Source of the DNA: a virus
Direction: 5' to 3' (one strand)
IMG/VR virus record: IMGVR_UViG_3300008116_000079
Coordinates: 1-55,676 of that record
DNA: 55,676 bases
Shown here in pieces: positions 28,425-38,800 of the stretch. Both the position numbers and the translations under genes were made by a program. How positions within the stretch are numbered: position 1 is the stretch's first letter; each line of letters starts with the position of its first letter. Below the pieces are notes generated by a model. The model saw nothing but the letters and a program-made list of their open reading frames with translations, was not told the DNA's origin and ran no database searches.

Positions 28425-28498
28425 CGGTTCGTATGGGAATCGAACCCATGACCTTCGCAGTGACAGTGCGATATTGTAACCAACTCTACTAACGAACC
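28425..28498 (-). tRNA. tRNA-Asp (GUC)
   Basis: The acceptor stem is GGTTCGT/ACGAACC with discriminator G73 as expected for Asp. The anticodon stem TCGCA/TGCGA carries the loop CTGTCAC, giving anticodon GTC. The T arm is ATGGG-TTCGATT-CCCAT. CCA is not encoded (the genome reads CGT after position 73), unlike the neighbouring tRNA-Pro, so host CCA addition is required. Confidence 0.95.
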
Positions 28499-28502
28499 TA
28501 AC

Positions 28503-28877
28503 TTATTCTAAAGTTAAAAGATACAATAATTTATTTAAATTTCCAAGTATTTCGTCTCTTATATTTAATAAATCTGTATCCGCGGTTCTATCTAAGTCTT
28601 CGGAGAATTGTATTAAACCCTCTGTACATGTTTTTATCATATCAGACGGGTTCATTTCTGATAAATTAATTAACTTAATTGTTTTTGTTTCTTCATCTAA
28701 AATAAATCTACCATATTTACCCATCGCTATTTCAACAAAATCATCAATTAAATCCGATAATGCATCATATGTTTTACCAAATGCTTCATGTCTAGCAACA
28801 CCTTTGGTTTGCCAATGATTTATTTTTAATTGTAATTGTAATCCAATTAAAAGGTTTACTTTAGAACTTAAATTCAT
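28503..28877 (-). CDS. DUF5856-like (Dps/ferritin-like fold) phage protein
   Basis: The protein is 124 residues and almost entirely helical. It has the segments LIGLQLQLKINHWQTKGVAR, HEAFGKTYDALSDLIDDFVE and MGKYGRF. This helix pair with a conserved H-W-Q-T, followed by H-x-A-x-G-x-x-Y, resembles small phage proteins of the DUF5856 group and recalls the Dps ferroxidase-site helices (NWH...FHxLH). Metal or DNA binding is inference only. It overlaps the upstream 210-residue gene by 17 nt and lies just before the tRNAs. Confidence 0.6.
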   Translation of the reverse strand: MNLSSKVNLLIGLQLQLKINHWQTKGVARHEAFGKTYDALSDLIDDFVEIAMGKYGRFILDEETKTIKLINLSEMNPSDMIKTCTEGLIQFSEDLDRTADTDLLNIRDEILGNLNKLLYLLTLE

Positions 28878-29493
28878 CTTCTTCTTGTTCTGGATTAAAA
28901 CTATTTCTTATTGTATCTAAGGAATAATCATCAATATCTTGTTTAGTTAAAACATATTCGTTTTTACCAGACTGTTGCATTTCTGTTTGTTTTTGAGCAA
29001 AAAATTGTTGGGGATTTAAATTAAATGGATACGAATCTAATGACCTTAACTGCAATTTTTCTTGTGGGGTTTTTTCTTTCATAGTTTCAACTTTATTACC
29101 CAATTCATCTATCTTGCTAATAACAGAGTCCATTTGAGATAATTTTTGTTCCAAATCATTTAACTTGGTGAAAACACTATCCATTTTATTCACTACTTCC
29201 ATGTTTTCTGTGTTTTTATCATCTAAATCTTTTTTAATTGATTTAGTCATATTAACCAAGTCAGTTATATCTATTTCTTCTGTCTCAGGTTCAACAGGAG
29301 CATCGGATGGTAGTGGTGTCACACCAGGGTCGGATGGTGGTAAACCGGCAGTATCTGCTGGTGGTGATGCTGTGGGGTCCATGGCGGTATCAGCTGGTGG
29401 TAATTCCGCTTGTTCCATTAAACGATTAGTGTAATTGTTAATTGCTCTGTGTCGAGCAATTTCTTCCATTAATTTTTTTTCTAAATTTTTCAT
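28861..29493 (-). CDS. Hypothetical coiled-coil protein
   Basis: The protein is 210 residues. It has a short helical N-terminus, a Pro/Ala/Asp-rich acidic linker (residues ~30-70, PPADTAMDPTASPPADTAGL), then a heptad-patterned coiled coil (~75-140, MDSVFTKLNDLEQKLSQMDS). It ends in an acidic tail (EQEEDEFKF). No family is recognised. It is the second of three small genes following a late-type motif (66, 210 and 124 residues) and may be a virion-internal or assembly protein, but nothing in the sequence settles this. Confidence 0.6.
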   Translation of the reverse strand: MKNLEKKLMEEIARHRAINNYTNRLMEQAELPPADTAMDPTASPPADTAGLPPSDPGVTPLPSDAPVEPETEEIDITDLVNMTKSIKKDLDDKNTENMEVVNKMDSVFTKLNDLEQKLSQMDSVISKIDELGNKVETMKEKTPQEKLQLRSLDSYPFNLNPQQFFAQKQTEMQQSGKNEYVLTKQDIDDYSLDTIRNSFNPEQEEDEFKF

Positions 29494-29494
29494 A

Positions 29495-29695
29495 TTAATC
29501 TTGTAAAAGTTGTCTACCGTCTTCAGTTATGTATTTTTTATTTATTCTTTCAACAATACCATCTTTAGACCTTATTACATAACACTCACCTGTTTGTAAA
29601 TCACATTCCTCTGTCTCGGTGTTGTTTAATTTTTTGGTTGTCTTTGTTTTACTCATAAAATTATCTAAAGACTTATTAAAATTTTCACTGTTCAT
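29495..29695 (-). CDS. Small hypothetical protein
   Basis: The protein is 66 residues: a Lys/Thr-rich N-terminal half, CDLQTGEC with two Cys, and the conserved-looking end VERINKKYITEDGRQLLQD. Similar short endings occur in small proteins of T4-like phages, but I cannot assign a function. TATTTATA lies 13 nt upstream of the ATG, making this the first gene of the 66/210/124-residue group. The gap to the next start is one base, suggesting coupled translation. Confidence 0.6.
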   Translation of the reverse strand: MNSENFNKSLDNFMSKTKTTKKLNNTETEECDLQTGECYVIRSKDGIVERINKKYITEDGRQLLQD

Positions 29696-29708
29696 ATTTC
29701 TTTTTTTA

Positions 29709-29716
29709 TATAAATA
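29709..29716 (-). promoter_or_regulatory. Late-type motif TATTTATA
   Basis: The octamer lies on the coding strand 13 nt upstream of the ATG at 29695, in a 44-bp gap after the 1930-residue gene. Confidence 0.55.
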
Positions 29717-29739
29717 TTCAAAAAAAAGAAAATATCCAA

Positions 29740-32700
29740 TTATTCCATATTAAAATAAACAACGTCACCATCAAATAATTTAAGTTCACTCATTAATTTC
29801 TTTGATAACGCGATTCCATAAGTACTACTTATTGGTCCTATTGCAACGGGCCCTTCCGCAACAATTGTTCCTAAAGACGAATCCAATTGATAATTTGGGT
29901 TAACGACAACCGTTTTATTATTTTTTGGATTTTTAAAAGTTGTTTTCGCAGTTCTAATTAAATCTGCGGTGATTTGTCTTGATAGTTGAAAATTAACCAT
30001 AAAATACTTGTAATTGGTATTTTGAATGTCTGAGAATTTAATACCATTTGCAATATTCATACTTGTTGTATCATTAATCGTATTCCCCGTTCCACCCATT
30101 TGTACAACCAATCCTCTTAACCAAATTTGGTTATTATTTTTTACCTTTTGAATAGTTCTTTGTTCATTAAATCCATTAAATGGTACACCAAACTTATTAA
30201 TACCAACATCTTCTAACTTATTAAGTATTTGTTCTCCTTGAATAATTTTACCTCCCCTATCTGTAATGTAATTTATTTTCTGGTATAGAACTGTTTCTTG
30301 TGTATCGGTTTTATTAGATTCTCGTTGTTTTACTATTCTAGTTGCCTTAGATTGTATCTTATCAAACAATATTCTATAACTAGCAATAAAAGAGTCCTTT
30401 GGGTCGGGTAAAGATGAATATGGTAGTCTTGTACCAGAAAATGTTGTAGATATATTATTTGATTTTATTGTGTGTGTCACTTCGGTTATCCAATATGAAC
30501 CTCTAAACATGGGTACGTTTTTCAAATAAAAAAACATTGTTGGTTGTATCATGACATTACCCATGGAAGTTACGTCACACTTGTAAGATGCTTGTTTATA
30601 GTAATCAAATAACGAAACATCAACATTATATACACCTGCACCTGAAGCTGACCTAGTTAAATTCTCCAAAACAAGAAACGATTCGGATGTGTTTTTTAAA
30701 CTTGTTTGGTCAAGTGTAAGTCCTTTAAATATTCCTTGATTTTGGTCTCCAAAACTAACTTCAAAAGCAACAACCCGATTAGATTTTGATAGGTCATTTC
30801 TTGAAAAGTTTTCTAAAGACGTTATCAACAAAGGATTATTATTTTGACTTCCAACATAAAAACCATCGTCTGTAAACTTGTATGGTTTACTATTTGACAT
30901 ATCCAATCTTTTTGAATTGTTCCCAACTAATTGAATAATAATTTTTGGTGTCGATTCTTGGTAATCAACTTCTAAAAATGTTCCGAACAAATCTGATGCA
31001 ACTTTTTTTGAAGGTCTTATTTTATTTTTGATGTTGACATTGTTTCCATAAAAATTTATGTATGCCGGTAATGCCCTCATATCCAATCCCGTTCCTTGGA
31101 TTAACATGGATATTGCTCCGTACAAAGATTGTTTTAAATTTTTTGGTTGTAGAAGGTCTTTAAATCTATCGATATTAAGATACAATTTATCTCCAATGTC
31201 TCGATTTGCTTTATCTAAAAATAAAAATTCTTCTAACAATAATCTTTGCCCGATTGAATTACCCGATGTCCATTTGTCATTAAATGATTTGAACGTGTTA
31301 TATAATTCTAATTTTGTATTATCACTATTATAACCTCTAAACATATCAATTCTAGATGCTGGGTTTTTTGATTTTTTACTATCTAAATTTGGAAAGTTAA
31401 CCAAAAGTTGAGTTAAAAAATATCTAAATCTAATATCGGAACCTTCAGCAATTATATTTCCACCGGTATTTTTAATAATGACCTCATTTTTAAGATAGTT
31501 TAAAAAAGAAGACCTACTAGCCACTCCTCCATTTTTTCTATATCCACCATAAATTTGAGCAAATGGTCTATGTGTTTTTATATTGTCTTCAGTTAATTTG
31601 ATATTGTTAACACTAAAAAACTCTAAATAGTATCCGTCAATATCTTCTCCAATGTATAATTTTATAAAATTTTGATTTGTTGAGTTAATGTCAGAAGAAC
31701 TAAATGGTTGTGTTAAATATGTTGTATCGGGATTTGATTTTGTCATTCCATACAATATAAAAGGGTCAATTTCTTTTGGGTTTGATAAACTAAACTGTAT
31801 TAGATTATTACTACCTAAAATACTATTGGTTATACTTTCTGCCGCCTCTTTTTGTTTTCGTTTCAAATTATCAATTAGTAAATCAATGTCGGATAATGAT
31901 ATTGGGTCTTGTGGTAAATTGGTTTTATCAATAACACTTAATCTTGTTAATACATCTTGGAATTTTTGAAAATTCAAATTATTGAATGGTTTATAAGGCA
32001 ATTCATCGTTCATTTTTTGACTAGCAAAATCCAAAAAATAACTTTCGAAATATTCGAGAATTGTTGGACTAAATGTACCAATTAAATCAATTGCTTTTTT
32101 ATAATTTGTAGATATAGAATAAGTGTTTCCTGTTGTTCTAAAATATTCATAAGGTGTTGGAAAAGTTTGACCAGTAAATGAATTAGTTATGGTATCATCT
32201 AAAAACCATAAGGTTCTAAAACCAATTTGTTGTACGAAATCAAATGAATTATCAGTATAAACAAATATTTTTGCACTAGAATAATCACCAATAGATGGTA
32301 AAAGAGTGTATGTCTTTTCGTCCGTTTTATACTTTGTATTGTCAACTATTACATCCCAATAGTTCATTTGCGTTTTTGTCCTGACTCTATGTATTATACT
32401 ATTATTCAAAGTATTTGCAGAATAGGAAGAATTACCCAATGAATTGTTGTAATGAGTATAATCATTAACAATTTGACTATATATTGATTGATAAAAGGGG
32501 CTCAGTCCTACACTTGTGTAACCAGTGTACGATACATTAAGAGTTGAACCGGTTGTTGTTGATACTTTGGGGGTTATTGTAAAAGTATATCCTGAATTAT
32601 TATCAAAGAATGTTTGACCTGACAATGGTTTAGTGACATAACTTGAATTTATTGCACCTTCTAAAATGTCATATCCGTCAATAAGATGTGTTTTGTATCT

Positions 32701-35532
32701 GTGGTAAATGGACCCCCATTTTAACAATAAATGATATGGAATGAAATGTGTAGAACCAATTTCTCTAAATAAGGAAGATGTTAGTATTGATGTGTTTCCA
32801 AATGTGATTTGGTCATCTAAATCAATAAAAGGTAAAGAATTAAGTAAAAGATACGCCGAACCCGCATATTTACCGTTTACTGTAGATTTATTGAAATCAT
32901 AGTAAAGTTGATTATGGAAGTATGGTGTATTTAAAATCGAAACCGTGTTTCCTGTTACACTAACAGTATTTGAAAAGAAATTAGTTAAATTATTTCCTCC
33001 TGATTTTACCCATGAGTTTGGATTAATTGGTGACGATATAAAACCATTAGAAGATTCATGTTTTAATATTCCGTTAAATTTAAAATTATCATCACTAAAG
33101 GTTGTTTTGTTTATGTATCCCAAATATGTATTTGAATTAAATGGGTATATGTTTTTTCTATATGATTCTGGTCGATAATTTAACAAATAGTTATTTATTT
33201 TATCACTATCTAATCCACCGTCTTTTATTGTAACGTTTAAATTATAACTTTCAAACTTGAAAGGTTCCTCTAATGTTTCAACCAAATAATTGGTTGTAGG
33301 TAACGTGTCTTTGTATTTTGAAAATTTATCATAAGGTGATGAGATAAACAAATAACCACTGTACTCGGTTTGTGTTTTAGGGTTATTATTTTCGTCTAAT
33401 TCGATTTTACCGTTTTCGTCTTTTTTTGTTTGTTGATATTCGACCCTAATGAAATCATCTACTGACCTTATTCTTTTAGCAATTTCTATCAAATCACCAT
33501 CTTCTTCTATTGACTTTTTAATATTATTAAACTCTTCATTTGCCAACTCAGTTAACATTTCATTAGTAAAAGAATCAAACATCGTTAAAAATCTGGCTCT
33601 TTCATAGATTTCATATAAAAATGATGCGTAATCTTTATCAATATAAGGCACTCTACTTATAATAAAATCGGTCGTTGATATTGGTGAGACACTGTTTAAA
33701 TCTGCATTAGAATCAAACACATAGTTAACATCGTTTCTTGTTGGTTCATTTTGTACATTTGTTTCAACTCTATTTGTATTAATTTTAATATACTCCTCCA
33801 CAAAATCAACTTCGGGCCATTTAGTACTATCATACGATTCTAACTTGTGAATAAGTTGTTCATCGCCAGGATATGCAATCACATTTATTTTTCCACCCTG
33901 TTGTGGTTTTGAAACTTCGGGCCACGGATAAATACTCTCACCTTTGGATTCTTTTGAAAGATTTTTGACCGAATTTTTTCTACTTAAAGAAGCGGTGAAT
34001 GCTTTGTTGTGTACATCTTTCATTAGTCGAATATAAACTTCAGCATTTGCCAATAAAACAGCGAACATATTTCTAATTGTTGGTTCAAATCCAAATCCTT
34101 CTTTTCCTTTGATTATTTCATTCATTCTAAACTCAACATCATCTTCCAATTTTTTTCTTTGTTCTTCGAATGATTTTCTTATCTGAAAGATATCGTTAAA
34201 AATACCATCAATATTAATTACCACTTTTTTGTCAGTTAGTATTTTATAATATGTTGACGCACTTTTCAATTTTTTTATTGATATTTTTTTAAAATCACCA
34301 GTAGTATTGTTAGAAAGTGTTTGAGTAAACAATCTATTTTTTTCGATGGTTTCATTAAAATTTTTTATTAACAATTCTAACGTTCCATTTTTATCACCAA
34401 CTACGGTGTCCAATTTTGTTTTATCTTTTAATGAAGTATAATACCAAAATTCATCCTCACTTATCTTTTCAGATTCATTGGATAAATTCTTTTTTGCCCA
34501 CGCTTTAAAAGAATTTTCGTAATTATTTATTGTTTCATCCAATTCTTTAACTCCTTGAAAAACACGCATATCAACACCACTAAAAATTTGTTGTTCTAAA
34601 ATCTTATCCAAACTTTCCGCTATGTAACCCATTTCTGTTAATGTTCTTACAGGAAATCCTTTTGGTATTAATCCCTTTTGTTCGTACTGTCTGTAAACAG
34701 ATTTTAATATTTGATAACCTCTTGAGGAGTGAGATACTGTTTTTTCATACAATCCTGTTTTTTCATTAAAACTTGTATTTTTGTTTTCTTCAACTAAAAA
34801 CATGTAAGGACATGTTATTATTTGAGATAATGTAATGTCGTTCATCCAAGCATATGTTGAACCCACGAAAATGGTTGATATTTCAAAATTTCCATTAGAT
34901 TCATTGAATCTTGATGAAAACTTTGTCATGTGTAATCTATATCTTATTGCCTTTCCATAGTAACCTTTTACAGTTAGATAAAATATTGGCCATGGTAAAT
35001 GAAAAAACGCTCTATATGGTGAATTTTCACTTGATTCAAATAAAGTTTTACCTCTAACATCTATAAAACTTATATTAACAGTTGGAACAAAATTCGCTCC
35101 TTTAATTGAAATACTGATGGAATCAATACCAAAACTTTGACCACTAGTATCTTTAAATTGATTTTCACCAAACGTCACATCATAACCATTTTTATAGTTC
35201 GATTCTTGACCTTGTATTGGTTTTGGAACAAATGCATCTGTCCAAGTTGCGTCAAAATTACCGTCTCCGGTTGCATTTTTTAAAAAATTTAAATTGCCAC
35301 CAGCAATTTGTGTCAATGTGTTTCCCTTATCGTTATCAGATATTAATACTGTTCTAGGTACTAAATCGGCTTCCAAGTTTACGTACATAACCAAGTTCTC
35401 TTGTTTATGTCCTCTTGGTTGTATTTCTCCATTAGAATCTACAACACTATTTGGGTCAACATAAACAAGATTATTTTGGTCAACTTTTACTAAAATATTT
35501 TCACTATTCGTGTAGTCTCTATTGTTCGCCAT
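29740..35532 (-). CDS. Giant virion protein, probable baseplate hub component
   Basis: The protein is 1930 residues. Residues ~90-270 (SPYRAFFHLPWPIFYLTVKG, then YYGKAIRYRLHMTKFSSRFN) look like a beta-rich tail-tube/hub-type domain. A Thr/Ser/Asn-rich middle follows. Residues ~1540-1740 (MGNVMIQPTMFFYLKNVPMF, then RGSYWITEVTHTIKSNNIST) resemble the 'G-x-Y-x-I-x-x-V-x-H' strand of hub/late-control-D-like proteins. The last segment reads GPISSTYGIALSKKLMSELK. No lysozyme motif is recognised. It overlaps the gp53-like gene by 14 nt and lies downstream of the tape measure, the position of the hub genes in tailed phages. The hub assignment is therefore inference. Confidence 0.6.
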   Translation of the reverse strand: MANNRDYTNSENILVKVDQNNLVYVDPNSVVDSNGEIQPRGHKQENLVMYVNLEADLVPRTVLISDNDKGNTLTQIAGGNLNFLKNATGDGNFDATWTDAFVPKPIQGQESNYKNGYDVTFGENQFKDTSGQSFGIDSISISIKGANFVPTVNISFIDVRGKTLFESSENSPYRAFFHLPWPIFYLTVKGYYGKAIRYRLHMTKFSSRFNESNGNFEISTIFVGSTYAWMNDITLSQIITCPYMFLVEENKNTSFNEKTGLYEKTVSHSSRGYQILKSVYRQYEQKGLIPKGFPVRTLTEMGYIAESLDKILEQQIFSGVDMRVFQGVKELDETINNYENSFKAWAKKNLSNESEKISEDEFWYYTSLKDKTKLDTVVGDKNGTLELLIKNFNETIEKNRLFTQTLSNNTTGDFKKISIKKLKSASTYYKILTDKKVVINIDGIFNDIFQIRKSFEEQRKKLEDDVEFRMNEIIKGKEGFGFEPTIRNMFAVLLANAEVYIRLMKDVHNKAFTASLSRKNSVKNLSKESKGESIYPWPEVSKPQQGGKINVIAYPGDEQLIHKLESYDSTKWPEVDFVEEYIKINTNRVETNVQNEPTRNDVNYVFDSNADLNSVSPISTTDFIISRVPYIDKDYASFLYEIYERARFLTMFDSFTNEMLTELANEEFNNIKKSIEEDGDLIEIAKRIRSVDDFIRVEYQQTKKDENGKIELDENNNPKTQTEYSGYLFISSPYDKFSKYKDTLPTTNYLVETLEEPFKFESYNLNVTIKDGGLDSDKINNYLLNYRPESYRKNIYPFNSNTYLGYINKTTFSDDNFKFNGILKHESSNGFISSPINPNSWVKSGGNNLTNFFSNTVSVTGNTVSILNTPYFHNQLYYDFNKSTVNGKYAGSAYLLLNSLPFIDLDDQITFGNTSILTSSLFREIGSTHFIPYHLLLKWGSIYHRYKTHLIDGYDILEGAINSSYVTKPLSGQTFFDNNSGYTFTITPKVSTTTGSTLNVSYTGYTSVGLSPFYQSIYSQIVNDYTHYNNSLGNSSYSANTLNNSIIHRVRTKTQMNYWDVIVDNTKYKTDEKTYTLLPSIGDYSSAKIFVYTDNSFDFVQQIGFRTLWFLDDTITNSFTGQTFPTPYEYFRTTGNTYSISTNYKKAIDLIGTFSPTILEYFESYFLDFASQKMNDELPYKPFNNLNFQKFQDVLTRLSVIDKTNLPQDPISLSDIDLLIDNLKRKQKEAAESITNSILGSNNLIQFSLSNPKEIDPFILYGMTKSNPDTTYLTQPFSSSDINSTNQNFIKLYIGEDIDGYYLEFFSVNNIKLTEDNIKTHRPFAQIYGGYRKNGGVASRSSFLNYLKNEVIIKNTGGNIIAEGSDIRFRYFLTQLLVNFPNLDSKKSKNPASRIDMFRGYNSDNTKLELYNTFKSFNDKWTSGNSIGQRLLLEEFLFLDKANRDIGDKLYLNIDRFKDLLQPKNLKQSLYGAISMLIQGTGLDMRALPAYINFYGNNVNIKNKIRPSKKVASDLFGTFLEVDYQESTPKIIIQLVGNNSKRLDMSNSKPYKFTDDGFYVGSQNNNPLLITSLENFSRNDLSKSNRVVAFEVSFGDQNQGIFKGLTLDQTSLKNTSESFLVLENLTRSASGAGVYNVDVSLFDYYKQASYKCDVTSMGNVMIQPTMFFYLKNVPMFRGSYWITEVTHTIKSNNISTTFSGTRLPYSSLPDPKDSFIASYRILFDKIQSKATRIVKQRESNKTDTQETVLYQKINYITDRGGKIIQGEQILNKLEDVGINKFGVPFNGFNEQRTIQKVKNNNQIWLRGLVVQMGGTGNTINDTTSMNIANGIKFSDIQNTNYKYFMVNFQLSRQITADLIRTAKTTFKNPKNNKTVVVNPNYQLDSSLGTIVAEGPVAIGPISSTYGIALSKKLMSELKLFDGDVVYFNME

Positions 35533-35845
35533 AATACAAGTTATATAATTCTACATTTCTTTTGTAGTCTTGTAAAGAAATAACTAATGGAAAAGGAATA
35601 CGTAAAACAAAATTATCAGGTATCTCAAACTCCAATCCACCAACAGTTGGATTGGCTTGGAGAATTAACCAACCAAAGACGGGTGAACCATAATGCTCCA
35701 AAGATAATCTATCTAATCTGTCTCTACCTTTTTTAAAGAACATATACTTGTCTGTTGTTTTTATTGGTATTTCAATACCGGGAACAACTCTAAAAGAACC
35801 ATCTTCTATAAAAAACTGATATCTATCAAAATACTGCCTACTCAT
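35519..35845 (-). CDS. 53: gp53-like baseplate wedge protein (LysM-like)
   Basis: The protein is 108 residues. The segment GRDRLDRLSLEHYGSPVFGW, then LILQANPTVGG, then IPDNFVLRIPFPL follows the LysM/tail-X pattern (D-x-L-x-x-I-A-x-x-x-Y-G...W-x-I-x-x-x-N) that the T4 wedge protein gp53 carries. Gp53 clamps wedges together with gp6 and gp25 in the baseplate. Its start overlaps the stop of the 1615-residue gene (TAATG) and its end overlaps the 1930-residue gene by 14 nt. The three are thus co-translated baseplate components. Naming as gp53 is by pattern and context. Confidence 0.75.
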   Translation of the reverse strand: MSRQYFDRYQFFIEDGSFRVVPGIEIPIKTTDKYMFFKKGRDRLDRLSLEHYGSPVFGWLILQANPTVGGLEFEIPDNFVLRIPFPLVISLQDYKRNVELYNLYYGEQ

Positions 35846-38800
35846 TATTTTTTTCTATAAAAATTTAATTTATTTGTCACTTCATTTGATTCTGAAAATA
35901 TTTTAGTTGATTCATTTATAATTGTTCCATTTGTTTCATCCGATATGGTTATAACATCAAAGTTTATTTCTTTACCATTTTTTCTGTCTTTAAATTTTGT
36001 AAATTTAAAATCCTTTTTATTCGGTACATTAATAAAATTTTGTAATCTTGTTTTTAACTTGTTCTTTACTGTTTCAGGATAAAGAGATGTATCAGTAAAA
36101 AGATTCATGAATGATTCTATTTTATCAAATAATAATTGACTGATAATAAAATCAAAATCAGAAGATTGTATTGTTGGATTTAAAAAAGTAATGTTTGTCG
36201 ATAAATCAACAGTTAATTTTGAATGATTTTCTTCAATATACGTTATACATGACTCATATTCCTTATATAATAAATCTGAAGTAAATCCCGAAAACTGAAG
36301 GCTTTTTACTGTATCATTGTCGATAGTAGAATCTTTTGCATTTTTTATAACAAAGTTTAATTTATCTAATGTTTTTATTAAATCGTTTCTCGATTCTTCT
36401 AATTCTTTTAATATTTCACCATCAGAAATCTTATCTACTTTTTCCTGAATTACCTTTTTAATAAATGGTTTTATTATTTTTTCATTTGTATCTATTAACA
36501 AAGAGCCCGTGATTACTTTATCAAAAGTAAACAAATTTGATAAATATGTTGTTGATGAATTATCAATAAAATTATTTAACGCCAGTTCCAAACCTTCAGA
36601 ATAAACAGATAATTCTTTTCTTTTTTCATGTAAACCAAATAATTCCAATACTTTACCAGGTGTTGGCGACGTTGAAGTATAAACATCATATTGGTATATT
36701 GGTCTATAATCATTTTTTAATAACATTGTTGTTATGTCTTTCCCGTATTTTGTATATATTTGATTGTATATTGAAACATATTTTTCAAAATAATTTTTTG
36801 TTAAATCAAAAAGGTTTGTTACTAATTCTGTGTAACTCATTTCTTCAACGTTCGTTGTATTTCCAACAGGCACACCCATGTAATTATTTTGGGTAATATT
36901 TTTATTGTTTTTTATTAAATCTGCACTTGGTGTAATATTGTAGTATGATTGGTTTAGTTTATCTAAAAAGTCTTTTGTAAATTCTTCAGGTGTCATTCCA
37001 CCAATTGTTTCATTTGTTGAAATTGACCTTTCATCGTACATTTCGGTATTCGCAAAGAAATTAGACGACAACGCGTTTTGAAGTCTTTCAACGGGTTTAG
37101 ATAACCCATGGCCACCAATGAACGAAACTTGTAACGTAACACTTGCAACCATCGGTTGAATACCAATACCTTCGGGATTTAAATCCCAAAGTATTTGGCC
37201 ACCATCATCGTAACTAATTTGAACATCTCTTATTACCACTTTTGAGTGATAAAAATCACCAATTCTAATTACACAAATTGGTGGTGGACCAAAAGATGTG
37301 TTTCTTGCGTTTAAATCTGAATCTTCAGATATACCTTTTATCGGTATTGTGTCACCAGGTCTAACACACTGTAATAAAAATGTTAACCTACTATTTAAAC
37401 CTTCAGGTGTCATCGAGTGAAAAGCAGGGTGGAAATATTTTAATTTGTCTTTAAGGGACTTAAAAGATATGGGGTCGGTTTCTTCTAATTTTTTAAAATA
37501 AAAACATTCTGAAAGAGTTTTTGCAATGACTCTTTTTATTGGGTCAATTGGTGGTTTTTTGGATGGTTGTGAAATTGGTATTTTACCATTTGGTTCTACT
37601 GTCGTAACTGGATTAGTTGGATTATTTTTTGGTTGAGACGCCGGTTGTTCGGTTCTTGAACGATTTTCATATTTCAATTCGAATGTCGTTTGTCTACAAT
37701 AAAATGATATTGGTGAATATGTACCAAGTTCCCTAACTTTTATAAAATCTTTACCTATACAGTTTGTTTCGGGTTGTCCACCAGTAAAATTTTCACCGTA
37801 ATTAACTGATTCAACAATAATTTTACCATCATAATCATATCCAAAGTCTTTGATTTTATATTCTTTTATTATCTCAATTGGTTTTCCTCTTTCGATAATT
37901 AATTTATCATTATCCCCAAGATTTTTATTTGTTGGTGTTAAATCGCTTATCCATATCATATTTGGTTTTTTTCCTCCATTCGATATAGTATCAAATATAT
38001 CTTGTAAAACACTATGACTTCTCCTAATCGCCAATCTTTCGTTATAGTCAGAGGAAGCCGAAGAAGATGCTGAAGATGAAATTTTAATACGAATGTCTTC
38101 TGCTGTTTTACCAGATAGTTTTGATTTTAATTCATTAAGAGAAGATTGGTAATCGGAATATCCCGAAGTCGCTTTATCGAAATAGTCTCCGATTTTTGTT
38201 TTTTGCTCATCGATTAACGATTGAGTAATTGTTACATTTTCATTACCAAAAATATAACTTTTTTCTTTTTTAACTTGAACATCGTTTTGTGAAAATCCTG
38301 TTAATTGTTTGATAAGAGTATCTAACTGATTAATATATGTTGTTTTTCTTGTTGGTATATAAGAATTATATAATTCTGAATAATTTCGTGATGTTTCTAA
38401 TGATTTACTATTTGGGTCAGGTCTATCATTATCAAATTTTAAATTGAAAGTTTTTTGAGTTGGTGGACCGCATTCATCTTTAACAGTAGAAGTTACTGGT
38501 GTATCTACAACCGGCGGTTCTGTTGTTACTTTATATTGTTGAATAAATTCGGGGTCTTTTCCTTTGTCTAAAAAATTTTGTAATAGTTTTATATCGTTAG
38601 AATCTAATTGTGTGTATCTTCTAACTAAATCATAAAAATCTAATTCTTCACAACCAGCAAAAAACGCATTAATGTAGTTTTCTGCTTCATCGTCGCTCAT
38701 CCCTTTAAAGTGTTCTCTGACCAACAAATTTAAAATACTTGGATGGTCAACAATGACTTTAAAACTTATTGTCCCCGTTCTACTTGTGTCTTGATATGTG

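Noticed and set aside
28280-28483. A 67-codon minus-strand open frame over the tRNA region
   Set aside because: It is fully explained by the two tRNA genes on the same strand and has no coding character.
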